A stretch of 64,000 nucleotides of DNA from Marsupella aquatica (Eukaryota; Marchantiophyta). The DNA is taken from NCBI GenBank assembly GCA_973895155.1, contig OZ316895.1, positions 24,924,001 through 24,988,000 on the forward strand, given 5' to 3'. Shown here piece after piece: positions 46,201 to 57,801 of this stretch. The translations under genes were made by a program, and so were the position numbers. The notes under the pieces are model-generated. The model made no database searches, was not told where the DNA came from, and was given only the letters and a program-made list of their open reading frames with translations. Within the stretch, counting starts at the first letter, position 1. Each line of letters opens with the position of its first letter.

Positions 46201-46980
46201 TCTGATCATGGGGCACCGGCGAATGAAGGTGCAATGGTCCAGTAAAACAGACTGACCAACGACTCGATTTCTCCATTGGTGATAGCTTGAGAAGGAAACC
46301 CGCAGATAGTACTGCCAAATGTTACTAATTGACACAGAGGTCAGAATCGAGTTACAAATCTCAAAGTCTGATTTGTATCGCTCCTTGCTTTCCTGCCCAG
46401 CTGATCGTCCGTCAACAGAACGAGTACTGTAGTAGTAGCGATCTCTCAACAACACAACCCACCAGGCTTGGGAGAAGGTTACAGCTACTGTGAAGGAATA
46501 GCTCCCAAAACATGGTAAACACGTCACTCGTGATGTCGTGCAATCCAACTTTATAGCGGACAGCTAATGTGTCAATTGACTAAATTGAGCTTTTGTTTTA
46601 ACGTCTTTTAGCAAAAAGGGAGTCATTCAGCGGGCGTTGGCTTTTGCTTTTTAAACCACGGCGAAAGACCAAAAAGAGTCATAAGCTCGGATGGGATGTT
46701 GAAAGAATCATGCATTCGTAGAGGATATCCATGTAAACTTTTAAACTCCCATGTCATTCCAAAATGCACTTTGTGTGAAAATAAAGAATTCTTTACTCTA
46801 AATCTTTGTCATCCTAGTCAAAATGTATATTTTCATAAATCCCTGTAATCTTGGGAATTCTCGGACCATGTGAATTCATATAACACCGCTGTGTTGTATA
46901 GATTCATAAGACAAATGGTCAGTGGAACTTTAGGGTTCATAAAAGTTTAGAGACATAAAAGTGTGCTTTTGGTTCTCTCT
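43201..46980. other. Intergenic, no gene firmly supported
   Basis: Frames at 43221-43469 (-), 43707-43922 (-), 44130-44410 (+, open without ATG, Ala/Pro-rich), 45482-45694 (+) and 46171-46548 (-) were read and not recognised. No RNA gene was seen. Confidence 0.4.
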
Positions 46981-46989
46981 GGCAAACTA

Positions 46990-47690
46990 CAACTATAATA
47001 GAAACAAGTAAGAAAGTGAAAATAGTAGGAGGAAATGTAGAATGTGAATTTGGTTTTTCTTTTCTACTTTTATATGTAATTCTTGTATGATTGAGTCCGG
47101 GTCAAACAGCCCCCTGCCTTGCAACATGAGTGCCGGAATGCCCTCATCTCAATCATTAAAATGTAAGTGTCAAGATATATTAACTTTTTTGAGCTGCCCC
47201 CCTCCTTCTTTAGAAATAATATGATACCATAATAGAAACAAGCAGGAGAGGGAAAACAGTAGGAGGAAATGTAGGATGTGAATTTGGTTTTTTTTCTTTC
47301 TACTTTTATATATAATTTTTGTATGATTGACTCCGGGTCAAACAGCCCCCTGCCTTGCAACATGAGTGCCGGAATGCCCTTATCTCAATTGTTAAATGCA
47401 AGTGTCAAAATGTGCCAACCTTTTCCAACCACCACCGCCCCCAGAAATATTGTGATACCCTAAGACGAAACAAGTACATGGGAAGGTGAAAATAATAGGA
47501 GGCAATAAAGGATGTGAATTTAATTCTTCCTTTAGAACTACTTTTATATGTAATTCTTATCATAATTGAATCCAGGTGAAACAGCCCCCTGCCTTGCAAC
47601 ATGAGTGCTGGAATGCCCTCATGTCAATCATAAAATGCAAGTGTTAAGATGTACTAACCTTGTCAAGCCTTCCAGACCCGTTAGAAACAA
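46990..47690. repeat. Three tandem units, ~234-bp period
   Basis: Each unit has AGGATGTGAATTTGG-like text (47038, 47272, 47508), then a T-rich stretch, then CAGCCCCCTGCCTTGCAACATGAGTGC. Divergence between units is visible but modest. Confidence 0.8.
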
Positions 47691-48550
47691 TGGCCAATTC
47701 TGCAATTCACTCTCCTTGTAATGGACCTACAAGCGGGCCTACAAGAATCAGACAGGGTATTCAAAAAAATCAGTTTCACATGTGCTTATTTCAATGGTCT
47801 GCATGGGTTGTGTCATGGCAAACCAAAATGGCTTAGAAGATTAGTTTGGACAACATTCAATAATTTGATGACTGGAGGTGTTCACGCAAATCAAGTGTAA
47901 CTATGCCCTTGATGAGTTTGGATGCCCACCTATATAGAATCTCTACAGTTGTATCTTCAGCCCATGGGAAGCAAGTAACAAGCCCAATAAGGGTGATTTA
48001 CTAAACAAGGTGAAGTTGCCTGTATGTTTCTTCTACAAAGTCATACAATGAATGCATACCACTAACCCCACAAGAATAAGACCATTTTCCGGACATCCAC
48101 ACCCACCCTTGTCCTTTGGGGTTTGCAACTTGTGGTTGGTGCCTCATCATCAAAGTGTTTGTTACTCTCAAGGGTACGTGTGCTGATCATGTCAATTCCA
48201 CCTTTGAGTTGATTTGTTTGAGTTCTTCTATCTTGCAAAACCTCCCCATTTCAATATATCACCCCCATAACAAGTAACATGCCTTACCTTTCACACCTCA
48301 ACATGCCCAATATTGCAAAGTCATGATGACAACATTCCATTTTTCAACGAGATTATGCCAAACCCTTACTCTTCTTGAAAGAATCGCTAAAATGACGTCA
48401 GAATCTGAATTTCAATACCAAATATAATGATGACCAGGCTAAATCCAAAATGACCATGGTGTCATCTCCACCCTACGAGCACTCACCACTTTGAGTAGCC
48501 CCTCCAAGCGCTCTCAGCTTGCCCCGGGAGAGCACATCTACACAATAATT
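47691..48550. other. Intergenic, no gene seen
   Basis: No frame or repeat could be supported. Confidence 0.4.
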
Positions 48551-49942
48551 TTAATGTAATTTTTGCATCAGTCTGCTGAGGTTTTTATTCACGGTAATAG
48601 CTCCAACATATGCAGGATTCGATGTTTTCATTCTAAAGCCTGTACCATGAACAACATCGCTCCGAAATGCAAATAGATTTCCATCTCTAATTGGCAATCG
48701 AATTCCATACTCTGGAATTACAAAATCGATTGCTGAAAGGAAATGGTCAGGATGACTAGCATACGCTAAGGTGAAGTCAGTTGCATCATCATCAGCATGT
48801 GTTTGCACACAATAATCCTCACTTATATATAATTGGTAAGTACTAGGTCTAACATTCTCCCCTATCTGCTCTTCACTTCCATGATATTTGTCACCATCAG
48901 ATGATAGTAAGTACGGATGAGAGTATTCCAAAAAACACTCTATCATCTCTGGGCACCACCACATATAAAGCCCCAATATAATATCCATAAGTTCAATATG
49001 TGAATATTTATCGATCCACTTCTCAAAATCTTTGACATCAAGGCAATCATCGAAAATGGTATTCATCTTCTTCTGGTGTGTGTAATAAGTCAAACGGCCA
49101 CCCATGTAACTGCTATTCCAAGGACCATATCCTGTCATGAAGCTGTCAAAAGCTTTTTTCCCCTCGCCTCTTTGAAATGGAGAATGAGCAACAAACAATG
49201 CACTCAAAAGTTTTCGAATGAATTGTAATGTTGTCACTCCCAATATTTGTTGGTGCATAAGCATTGCTACAAGCCAAGGCTTTTTCCCTGACTTGTCGTA
49301 AAAGTAAACAATATTTTCAGATTTCTCTATCACTAGAAAATTTGATGGATAACGCTCAAATGTGAATGTAAGATTACTATGATTGGTTTTAGTCATGTCT
49401 TCATTCCAATTTCCCATTATCACTCCAGTCAATTTTTTCAGTTGTGATTTTGATATTTGTTGCACTTCTACTTGTGTTGAAGAGAATGTATTGTCAACTT
49501 TACAAGAAGCTACCCTCTCTACTTGTAAGGTACGGAGTTGGGATAGGTTAAGGATGTGAAATTTTCCCATGAATTTTTTCAATAGTGGAGGCAATTTTTG
49601 TCTCTGTTGATGATGATGAAAGATTTTCTCGGTTTGTTGAAGTGTTTGAAGAGGGAGAATTGGTGAAATTGCACTTCTGCAGTTGTTATACCCATTCAAA
49701 AATTTAGCTCTTGAAAAATTGGACACATTTATTTGTAAAATGTGTGTAACAAAATATACAAAAATATTTTCATTTTTTAAAATCCAATATAAAATAAATT
49801 GTTGTTTAGATTCACATAATTTGCTTAGATAATCCCATATTGAACAAAATGTTATGATAGAAAATTCGGCGCCATATTCATGAAATTTATTTTCATTTTT
49901 TCTCCTCTCCCTTCGTTTATGGAGCATCTGCAAAATTGTCAA
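48551..49942 (-). CDS. 2OG-Fe(II) dioxygenase, TET/JBP-like, copy 2
   Basis: An intact 463-codon minus-strand frame, homologous over its length to 36141-37582. The iron-binding triad is H382-x-D384 (THADDD) and H432 (VVHGTGF). R437 is a candidate 2OG ligand. The spacing between the two His is 50 residues, the same as in copy 1. Between them lie a FTLAYASHPDH strand and a GIRLPIRDGNLFAFRSD strand, as expected for the beta-helix core. The N-terminal ~200 residues are helical/low-complexity, with a His/Gln-rich run. The second Met (49927) directly follows TTTTGCAG on the minus strand, the same acceptor position as in copy 1. Translation may therefore enter from an upstream exon, and the first Met at 49942 may be intronic. 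Substrate unknown; nucleic-acid base oxidation is a reasonable guess from the TET/JBP likeness, not proven. Confidence 0.65.
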   Translation of the reverse strand: MTILQMLHKRRERRKNENKFHEYGAEFSIITFCSIWDYLSKLCESKQQFILYWILKNENIFVYFVTHILQINVSNFSRAKFLNGYNNCRSAISPILPLQTLQQTEKIFHHHQQRQKLPPLLKKFMGKFHILNLSQLRTLQVERVASCKVDNTFSSTQVEVQQISKSQLKKLTGVIMGNWNEDMTKTNHSNLTFTFERYPSNFLVIEKSENIVYFYDKSGKKPWLVAMLMHQQILGVTTLQFIRKLLSALFVAHSPFQRGEGKKAFDSFMTGYGPWNSSYMGGRLTYYTHQKKMNTIFDDCLDVKDFEKWIDKYSHIELMDIILGLYMWWCPEMIECFLEYSHPYLLSSDGDKYHGSEEQIGENVRPSTYQLYISEDYCVQTHADDDATDFTLAYASHPDHFLSAIDFVIPEYGIRLPIRDGNLFAFRSDVVHGTGFRMKTSNPAYVGAITVNKNLSRLMQKLH

Positions 49943-50929
49943 ATTGCATTTTTGTGTCAGTACTAATCAAATTGTTTTCCAAACTTTTTAAATAAAACTG
50001 TTACACTATTAAATATAGTAAATATTTATTACCAATCAGAATTTTGATTAAAAAATTAATATAAACTTGTAATAATATAATATTTTTTAGTTACTTAAAT
50101 CCATAATGTCTATTATATTAATAATTTTTTTAAAAATGATTGAAAAAAATAGATATTATGTTACTTACTTGAGTGGGTTGTGGAAATGTCATTTTTTGGA
50201 TTTTTGAAGAATAAAACTTGTAGAAAAATACACGGTCAATGTGTCTGCACAGATCTCATTGAAATATGAATTGCAAAGATTAGATAGAAACTCCAACTCC
50301 CCGGCTCACCTCAACCTTGCTCTAGTAGAAGCACCAATTGAGGTTTTTCAATGTAACGTTGCACCACACATATAAATTGGACCTATTGCACCCACCAGAA
50401 TGTAATTTCAAAATGTGGGGAGAAGTCCATGCCTCTTGAAGTCCAGGTCATCAAACTCAATGACGAGATATAATTATTTCTCACTATAGATGCACAACAT
50501 CCTGCAATGTAGAAGAAGGACAAAACCTCAGATCAATGATCAATAAAAATTGAACTATAGCCCTCAAGACTAGTCATTTTTTCTTGAAGCCTTAATTTAC
50601 ACACAATGAGAACCTAGTTTCCCCTGAATATGGCAAGCATTTCTCAGCCTTATCTCGGGACAGATTGAAGGCAGCTTCCGACCACGAAAGTCAACAAAAC
50701 TGCCTATGAGCCATCCGTACCTATAAAGATCCGCCATATATAGACCCTCTTCACAGCTTTATAGAATCACTCATTGTCGGAACACACAAGTCAATCTGCA
50801 CCGATCTGCCTACTACCGCAGCCACAATAGTGTGCTAGAATTCACCGTGAAGTACTGGATTGGCTCCACTCTAATTCGTGCCTTACTCGAGACATGAGAA
50901 ACGGAAAAATTGACGCGTCTAGTTTCGTC
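49943..50929. other. AT-rich region upstream of dioxygenase copy 2
   Basis: Very AT-rich from 49943 to 50180, consistent with an intron or promoter of the minus-strand gene. No further PI-PLC exon was found here. Confidence 0.4.
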
Positions 50930-50934
50930 TCACC

Positions 50935-51194
50935 TTGTTTAAGTAAGCAATGTTGACAACCGGGTCGAGAAGGTACCGGAGGAATGCATCCAATGTGAAG
51001 GAGTGCTTCGCTTTCATCAATATCGTATTCTCGTGAGCCATCTGCTCATTGATGATCTTCTCGGCATCACCCAATGTAACCTCGGTTTCACCTTGCTCTG
51101 CGTTCAGAAACTCTTTTAACTTCGCCGGGACAATGACATCATTCTCTGCATACTTACGCATGCGATCAAATTGCCTCTTTGCTAATTGAACCAT
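50935..51194 (-). pseudogene. Orphan first exon of a plant PI-PLC
   Basis: The minus-strand frame starts at 51194 and encodes FDRMRKYAENDVIVPAKLKE, then FLNAEQGETEVTLGDAEKII, and HSFTLDAFLRYLLDP. This matches the N-terminal EF-hand-like region of plant phosphoinositide-specific phospholipase C, which has a K-Y-x-E-N, F-L...Q-x-E, D-A-x-x-I-I and L-D-A-F-x-x-Y-L pattern. It ends at a good donor, AACAAG|GTGAGA (about 50934). The catalytic X and Y domains and the C2 domain should lie further along the minus strand, but nothing of the kind is seen down to 48.6 kb. It is therefore either a captured exon or has an extremely long intron. The PI-PLC call rests on this pattern alone. Confidence 0.5.
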
Positions 51195-52800
51195 TGTCCA
51201 TCAATCTCTCCTCCTATACAAGCTCGGAGGATCCATCTCTATCCTGCCCACAGGACTCTAGGGGGAGGCACAACAGAATGGAGGGAAGATATTACATTCG
51301 AACTAGAGAAGGGAGAACTCACCACAAGGATCTGTTGGCAGCAGCAGTCGATACAAAGCAGCAGTCGATACAAAGTCGATCTAACCAGACGAGCGACAAG
51401 TACACATGTTAGAGACTCCTCGATGAAGCTCAAGACGACAAGACTGGTAACAAGCCCAATTGAAAAACTCAAGCTGCGATAGTCCAACGAGAAGCAAAAC
51501 GATGAAGAAATGAAGGCGGGACCCCACGAGCCAGAGAATGGTGATGCCAGGCGGGGCTGTTCAGTGGTGATTGAGCTCCCGCGTCGGCATGCATCCCTTC
51601 TATCTCTCAAGTGCTGCCGGTGGTTTGTTGCCCCCCAATGATCTGCGAAGGCGATGAGACTCTGAGCATCGGTTGCTTGAGTCTACAGGAATGAATGGTT
51701 TGCTTAAGAGGTCACGTGTAAAGTCAATACTGTGCTGAGCTTTGGAAAATTTGGCGGAGTAGTTAGGGATCGCGATGCTGTTGGGTCACTGAGACTTGTC
51801 GGAGTAATGTTGTAGCAAGCCAATGTGATTAGAACTTGATACCGATGATAGACGGATGCTATGGTACAGAACCTTAGCCGATTTGAGCAGGGGAAAGACA
51901 TGATACTTCGGTAGGAGGTGCGCCACTAAAGTATACAGGACAGTACAACAACTCGCAGTGACCCCATGCCTACCTACTATCAAACAAGCCCGAGGTAGTC
52001 AGCAGCTTTGGATGCTGAGCCAAAGGGAGCAACAGCAGGCAAAGACTGACATAATACTAAAGCTGATTTGATCCACCTGGCTGCTCAGTCGGTGCACATT
52101 CATTCGAGCTGCAATTCGAAAGTGCGGGGGCAAGGAGGAAAAGGGGCTACAGCTGTACAGTGCCGGATCAAATGGGCAATGGGGACAGTTCGATAAACAG
52201 CTGGGACAAGCAGGTGCTACGGGGCCGGACCCAGAGGGCAGAGTTCCCATCTGGGACAAAGCATGCTCACATAAGTGCAAGATTTGCATAGCTTGGAATC
52301 AAGCCTCAGTATGTAGCCGCTCTGTCAGCTTTCTTGGGGCCTGATCAAGGTTGGTTCACACTAGGACTGCCACGACGTAAGTTTGCACTCTGGACAGTAG
52401 CTCTGGGAACAAGGAGCTGTGCTTGGCTGGAGCACCAGAGCGATTGTGATGCCATCGGCTATCTCTAGGTGAGAGAAACAATCACGTCCTGTCATAAATG
52501 TCCCCCCGGGAAAGAAAGGGCAACTTTCAGCACTATGGTTCTGTACTAGGACCTGCTACAAATTTACAAAAATAGTTAACCTCCGCTGATCATTATTCCG
52601 CTTTTGATGGGCTGATACAAACCACTGTCGTTGAATTGGCCTCCAAACAGGACCTACAACGTTGTTTTGTCATCACTGCTACATCGCGATCGGCCTTCAC
52701 TAGATATCCCTTCCAATTTGTTCTAGATGCTAATTAATCATCGACGCTGAGTTTTGCGAGGCTGAGCTTTGCCAACGATTAGGAGTAGATAATGTACGGC
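51195..52800. other. Intergenic, no gene seen
   Basis: The stretch 51195-51620 could be the 5' region of the orphan PI-PLC exon. Otherwise only unsupported frames. Confidence 0.4.
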
Positions 52801-52802
52801 AG

Positions 52803-53075
52803 ATGCTCAAACTTGCTCGGAAGTTTGCAGCAACTAAATTTGAAGAGGAAACCGAGAAGCTCTTCAGGGAACACTTTGACATCCTGAAGACTAATGTGTT
52901 TGATGTTTTGGAAGGACTTCATTATGATTCGGAAGGCTCACATGATGGTGAAGTCGTTTCAGGTCAAAAATCATTTGTGGATCTTTGTCAACTCACTCAT
53001 TCACAATCCGTCATTCGACTCTCAAACCAGAGAGATCTTGACATCTCGTCAGGGCAGCTTCGGGTCAAAATGTGA
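52803..53075 (+). CDS. Small unrecognised frame
   Basis: Ninety codons, preceded by GGCAG|ATG, so possibly an exon. It reads as a charged helix (KFEEETEKLFREHFDILKTN) followed by an acidic stretch. No family recognised; it may be chance. Confidence 0.25.
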   Translation: MLKLARKFAATKFEEETEKLFREHFDILKTNVFDVLEGLHYDSEGSHDGEVVSGQKSFVDLCQLTHSQSVIRLSNQRDLDISSGQLRVKM

Positions 53076-53146
53076 ACTATCGCCAGAGTTCTCGAAGAAA
53101 GATGAAGCGCTTCCGATTGCAGCTCAAAAGGCAGCAGCAGAGACAA

Positions 53147-53182
53147 GGAGAGGAGAGGAGAGGAGAGGAGAGGAGAGGAGAG
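53147..53182. repeat. (GGAGA)n microsatellite
   Basis: About seven tandem GGAGA/AGGAG units. Confidence 0.8.
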
Positions 53183-53761
53183 AGGCATTCAATCCATTCC
53201 AATCGTCGTTGGGTATCAAACGCCTGTTGCTGCCCAATTGTTTATTCTAAGCTCAGCTTTGCTGGGTCCAACATTATTCGGAGTGACAGATTAGGGTCTA
53301 TGGCATCACCACTGCAATCACCTTGGTAGACATTGACATCCAAGTAGGAGCAGCCTGGTGGAAACGAGGCCGACAGAAAGTGCCTTAGGGCCCCTGTCCA
53401 TATGTCGGGTAGTGGTAGCTTCACATCAAAAAGCAATATGTAGGGACTTTGAAGGAAGAAGAATCGCAGCAACTCACTCATTGCTCTGATTCATTTGAGA
53501 GATTTCGTTCATTCCTTGAAAGATGCTTGTTTAATTGGGTCGATACTCACTGAAAAGCACAAGCGTTATGATCAGTCTTCTTCCATTCTAGCACAATTTA
53601 GACTTGACCAATTAGCGGTAGGTTAGTTATAATAGAAAAGGGCCTTACTGACATCAGATTCCATGTGTGCTCTGTGAAGCTCGTGTCCAGTGGTCATGTG
53701 GGCCCGTCTAAGTAGAAACATACAATTTCTCAGGCTATTATACTATATAACCCTAACCCAC

Positions 53762-54060
53762 TCAGATCGGTGATTTACTAAATGTTTGCAATGTTTGATG
53801 TGTATCCCCCACCACAAATTCATGGATCTTGTTATGAACTTCGATCCAGCTACGTCCAGGCTCCTTCCGAACACCTCTCTGTTGCATCATAGTGCGCACA
53901 GATGACACCTTCTTCCACTTCCCAGCTGCAGCATAGATATTGGAGAGCAGCACATATGTATAGGGCTTACCGGGTTCCAACTTGAAAAGCTTGTTAGCGG
54001 CCAGTTCACCCAGCTCCACGTTTGAAACTGCAGAGTTCAGCAGCAAAACCGTGGGCGTGA
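53762..54060 (-). pseudogene. PPR protein E-domain fragment
   Basis: The minus strand encodes NSAVSNVELGELAANKLF, PYTYVLLSNIYAAAGKW, VRTMMQQRGVRKEPGRS and WIEVHNKIHEFVVGD. This is the E/E+ region of a PLS-class pentatricopeptide repeat protein, the type that directs organelle C-to-U RNA editing. The upstream PPR repeats and a downstream DYW deaminase domain are absent. Sequence on the 5' side loses the pattern after LLLNSAV (expected: a W-x-x-L-L...H-G-N-V start), so the fragment is bounded on both sides. It is a relic or transposon-captured fragment, not a working gene. Confidence 0.8.
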
Positions 54061-54139
54061 CAGGAGACAGTTAATTCGTGAGCAAAGGATGCGAGTTGCT
54101 CATAACGGCTGCACAATACATGGTTTGAAAATGTCGCTA

Positions 54140-54356
54140 GATTTCGGTCTTCCCACGCGCAGTACAAAGGAGAGCAGCGCCACAGCAGCTTGTTGCCAAT
54201 TCTGCAGCTGATGAGGGATCATTTGATCCAATCATGAGAGAGTCATCAACAAACGCAGAAATGGCGCTCTTGAGGAAATCACGTCCTATTGCTCGGAGGT
54301 CTCCGTATTCACCTATTTCACAGCATTGTAAAAACGTCCGGGCAGCGACTGGAGGC
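54140..54356 (-). pseudogene. Unrecognised coding-like fragment
   Basis: A minus-strand frame without an ATG, bounded by stops. It reads VAARTFLQCCEIGEYGDLRA, then DFLKSAISAFVDDSLMIGSN and SSAAELATSCCGAALL. Composition and amphipathic periodicity look like real protein. I do not recognise the family. It lies next to the PPR fragment on the same strand but in another phase. Confidence 0.35.
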
Positions 54357-54365
54357 TAGCTATGG

Positions 54366-57180
54366 GTTTCATGTCTGGTGCATTTACTTCTTGGCGGAGT
54401 GGCAAGCACAGGGGCAGTGCCGCTCATCAGCGACGATGTAATGGCTCTGCTTGTTTTCAAGCGATCCCAACTCGGTGCTTAGTTCTTGGAATGACAACGA
54501 CTCCAACCCATGCAAGTGGAACGGAGTTATCTGCAGACCGAGCAGTGGCAGAGTCACACAGTTGAATCTGGTAGGACTCTCTCTTTTGGGGTCAATCGGG
54601 AGAGCTCTGCTGAAGCTAGACTAGCTGGAGAGTGTCAACTTGGCTTATAACAACTTCTCCGGCATCATCAACCCAGAGCTTGCCCAGATTCCAAAGCTGG
54701 GATCGATGAACTTTAGTCACAACGCCCTCAGCGGTACCATACCGTCTGAATTTGGCAATGCTGGAAGCCTCTACTCCCTTGATCTGTCCAATAATGGTCT
54801 CTCGGGACCACTCCCTCCGCAGATCTTTTCAAACGATTGCCAGAGCTTGCGGTACATCTCTGTGGCTAATAACCGGCTTAAGGGCCCGATACCTCTCTCT
54901 GTTGGCTCTTGCTTGGAACTGCAGGAACTGAACTTCTCTTCTAATTCTTTCTCTGGCAGGTTTGCAAACTATGGACCTTTCCTACAATTCTCTCTCAAGC
55001 CAAATTCCAGTGGGTGTTGGTTTCTTGACCAATCTGACTTCCCTGAGTCTCCAGGGAAATGGCTTTTCAGGGCAAGTCCCCTCAGAGCTTGGCAACTGTG
55101 GGCTCCTGCAGGAACTCGTTCTGAACTCGAACCACTTCTCTGGCGAGCTGCCACTCCAGCTGGGCAACTTGAGGTTTCTCTCCGTACTTTGACTTGGGTT
55201 GGAACTATTTATCCGGTAGCATCCCGTCTTGGCTCTTCAACATGATATGTTTGACATCGCTCAATTTGGCTGGGAACCAATTTGGAGGCCAGATCCCTTC
55301 GTCTTTCCGGTCCCTGCAGACGCTGGAGACCATCGACCTCAGTTGGAATAACCTCACTGGGAACATTCCCCTCAAGCTGACTACTCTTCCGCGGGTGATC
55401 CGTCTGTCCAACAATTTCTTCACTGGAGGTGTTCCCGATTACTCTTCAAATGGCGGCTGTCAAAATCTACAGTGGCTGGACCTATCTCACAATGGCCTTT
55501 CCGGTGCTGTTCCCCCCAATCTTTCGTCCTGCTCCAGCCTCCACTATTTGAGCTTATCCGGAAACATGCTAGCGTCGTATGTTCCAATTGACTTCGATTC
55601 TCTGTCTTTTCTGGCTGTCCTTGACCTCAGCGACAACTATGTGATCGGCACCATTCCCGCCAGCTTAGGAAACGCTCCTTCAACTCGAATATTGCGGCTT
55701 AATGGCAATTTTCTCAATGGCTCCTTGCCAGGCGAGCTTGGCAATGCGACTTCTCTTGTAGACTTGAATATTGCTCAAAACAATTTGACAGGACCGATTC
55801 CGAACGAATTAGGCCGGCTCGTAAACCTGGAGTTTCTGGACCTCTCGATCAATTTCTTTACGGGACAGATACCAGACGATCTGGGCCAACTGCAAAATCT
55901 TCAAGCGATAAATGTCTCTCATAATCAATTGCAGGGTCCTATACCCACTGGTGGTGTCTTTAATCATACGAACACCTCTGTGTTTGACCAGGATACGGGG
56001 CTCTGTGGATCAGCTATCAACCTCTCGTGTTCAACATTTCCCAACCCACTCATCATAAATCCAAACGACCCGAATTCACAGCCAGGAGGCCTCTCTCCCC
56101 TGTTCAAGAGCAAGAGAAGTCAGACTATATTGAGCGTCTCGGCTATTACGTCTATTTCGGCTGCAGCGGCTATTGCTTTGGGAGTGATTATGGTCACTCT
56201 ATTAAACATGTACACCCAGACGAGGCGCAGGTTGAATGTCTGCACCGTCGACAGCGATCCTCAATCTCCAAATACCGCTGAGATGGCAATGGGGAAATTG
56301 GTGATGTTCACTCGGAAAAGTGACCCCAAGTCGGATTACTGGATGACAAGCACACACGCAATATTCAACAAAGACTGTGAGATTGGCAGGGGCGGTTTTG
56401 GAACCGTGTTCAAAGCCGTTTTGGCGCATGGCGAGACTGTTGCTATGAAGAAGCTGATGGTGGGGAGGCTTGTTAAGACCCGCGACGATTTTGAAAAGGT
56501 CGTTCATATGCTCGGAAATGTTAGGCACCCACATCTTGTAAGCTTGCAAGGCTATTACTGGACAGAGAAACTACAGCTTCTGGTCTATGACTACCTCCAG
56601 AATGGTAACTTGTACAGCCAACTGCACGAAAGGCGAGAAGATGAGCCCCCATTGAGCTGGCGCGTGAGATTTAAAGATTGCCCTAGGTACAGCTAACGGG
56701 CTTGCTCACCTTCACCATGGATGTACCCCACAACTCATACATTACGACATTACGATGTGAAATCCCAATATTCTACTCGATGAAGAGTACGAGGCACGTC
56801 TATCAGATTACTCTCTCGCCAAGCTTCTACCAAAGCTGGACTCCTACGTGATGAGCAGTAAAATGCAGAGTGCCTTGGGCTATATGGCACCAGAGTTTGC
56901 ATGTCAAAGCCTGAAAATTACAGAGAAGTGCGATGTGTATGGGTTTGGAGTTTTGCTACTGGAGCTTGTTACAGGAAGACGGCCCGTAGAGTATATGGAA
57001 GATGATGTTGTAATATTGTGTGATTTTGTTTGTGCTCTGCTGGACGAAGGTCGGGTCCTTTTCTGTGTTGACCCGAAGCTTCGCCTTTTCCCTGAAGACG
57101 AAGTTCTTCCCATCATCAAACTTGGTCTTATTTGCACATCACAAAGCCCTAAACGGTTTAAGGTGATGTGCAAATAAGCG
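54366..57180 (+). pseudogene. LRR receptor-like kinase pseudogene, IRK/PXC2-like
   Basis: In order: a signal-peptide-like stretch (LVHLLLGGVASTGAVPL) and an LRRNT cap (DDVMALLVFK; SSWNDNDSNPCKWNGVIC). A long run of plant-type LRRs follows (LxxLxLxxNxLxGxIP) from about 54560 to 55950, then a transmembrane helix near 56120-56210 and a kinase domain. The kinase has GRGGFGTVFKA, VAMKKL, and a catalytic-loop HYD in place of HRD. The DFG position reads DYS (LSDYSLAKLLP), and then ALGYMAPEFA and TEKCDVYGFGVLLLELVTGRRPVEYMEDD, which is characteristic of IRK/PXC2-type receptors. Frame breaks occur near 54460, 54960, 55190, 56680, 56755 and 56775, an in-frame TAG lies near 54622, and the end (LGLICTSQSP) is truncated at 57177. 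IRK/PXC2 relatives act in asymmetric division and vascular development. This copy is dead, and even intact it would be an atypical kinase. Confidence 0.85.
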
Positions 57181-57187
57181 GCGTAAG

Positions 57188-57739
57188 GTGCCTGCAATGT
57201 TTTTCTCTAATAGGATAGGTAAACCAATTGTGAATTCATCCCCGCCAAGCAATGGATTGGGTCTCCTGAATGGAAATATTGCTGGACCTACAAATAGATG
57301 GACCCCGAGTAGTCCAGGCATTCCAAGGGCGGACGTCCTAGAGGCTCGTAAGCGACCACAACAAGCAGATGTTTCTTTCGGTCATGTAAATGGAATCTCT
57401 GATAAACCAACCGTGAAGAAGAATGGCAGCAGTAGACTAGGATCTGTGAATGGGAATGCTGAACTAGTAGATAGGAATGAAGAGCAATTGCATGAAACAG
57501 AGAGCAAGAGCTTAGAGAAAGTAGCAGTTGAGGATAATGCATCATTTTACAGAGCTCCTGATAATAGTACGTCAGAGGAAGTTGACAAACCAGTCAGAGT
57601 GGAAGGTGACATGTGTGCATCTACCACCGGAGTGGTCCGCCTTCAATCGAGAAAGAAGGCAGAGATGTTCCTGGTACGAAAGTATAGACTACTTGAAAAC
57701 CATCCTGAAAGTGAAGAATTCACAAAAAAATTGCTGTAA
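57188..57739 (+). CDS. Unrecognised 183-residue frame
   Basis: Starts MPAMFFSNRIGKPIV. It is Asn/Ser/Gly-rich and disordered in the first half, then acidic (ELVDRNEEQLHETESKSLEK), and ends with a charged helix (SRKKAEMFLVRKYRLLE). It is intact but could be one exon, since INTS7-like sequence begins 60 bp downstream in the same orientation. No known domain was recognised. It could be the 5' part of a neighbouring gene or a transposon-captured fragment. Confidence 0.35.
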   Translation: MPAMFFSNRIGKPIVNSSPPSNGLGLLNGNIAGPTNRWTPSSPGIPRADVLEARKRPQQADVSFGHVNGISDKPTVKKNGSSRLGSVNGNAELVDRNEEQLHETESKSLEKVAVEDNASFYRAPDNSTSEEVDKPVRVEGDMCASTTGVVRLQSRKKAEMFLVRKYRLLENHPESEEFTKKLL

Positions 57740-57801
57740 TATAACATACTCGACACCCCCTAACACTTGACGTGCATTTTCTGAAATGACAGAGATAAGA
57801 C

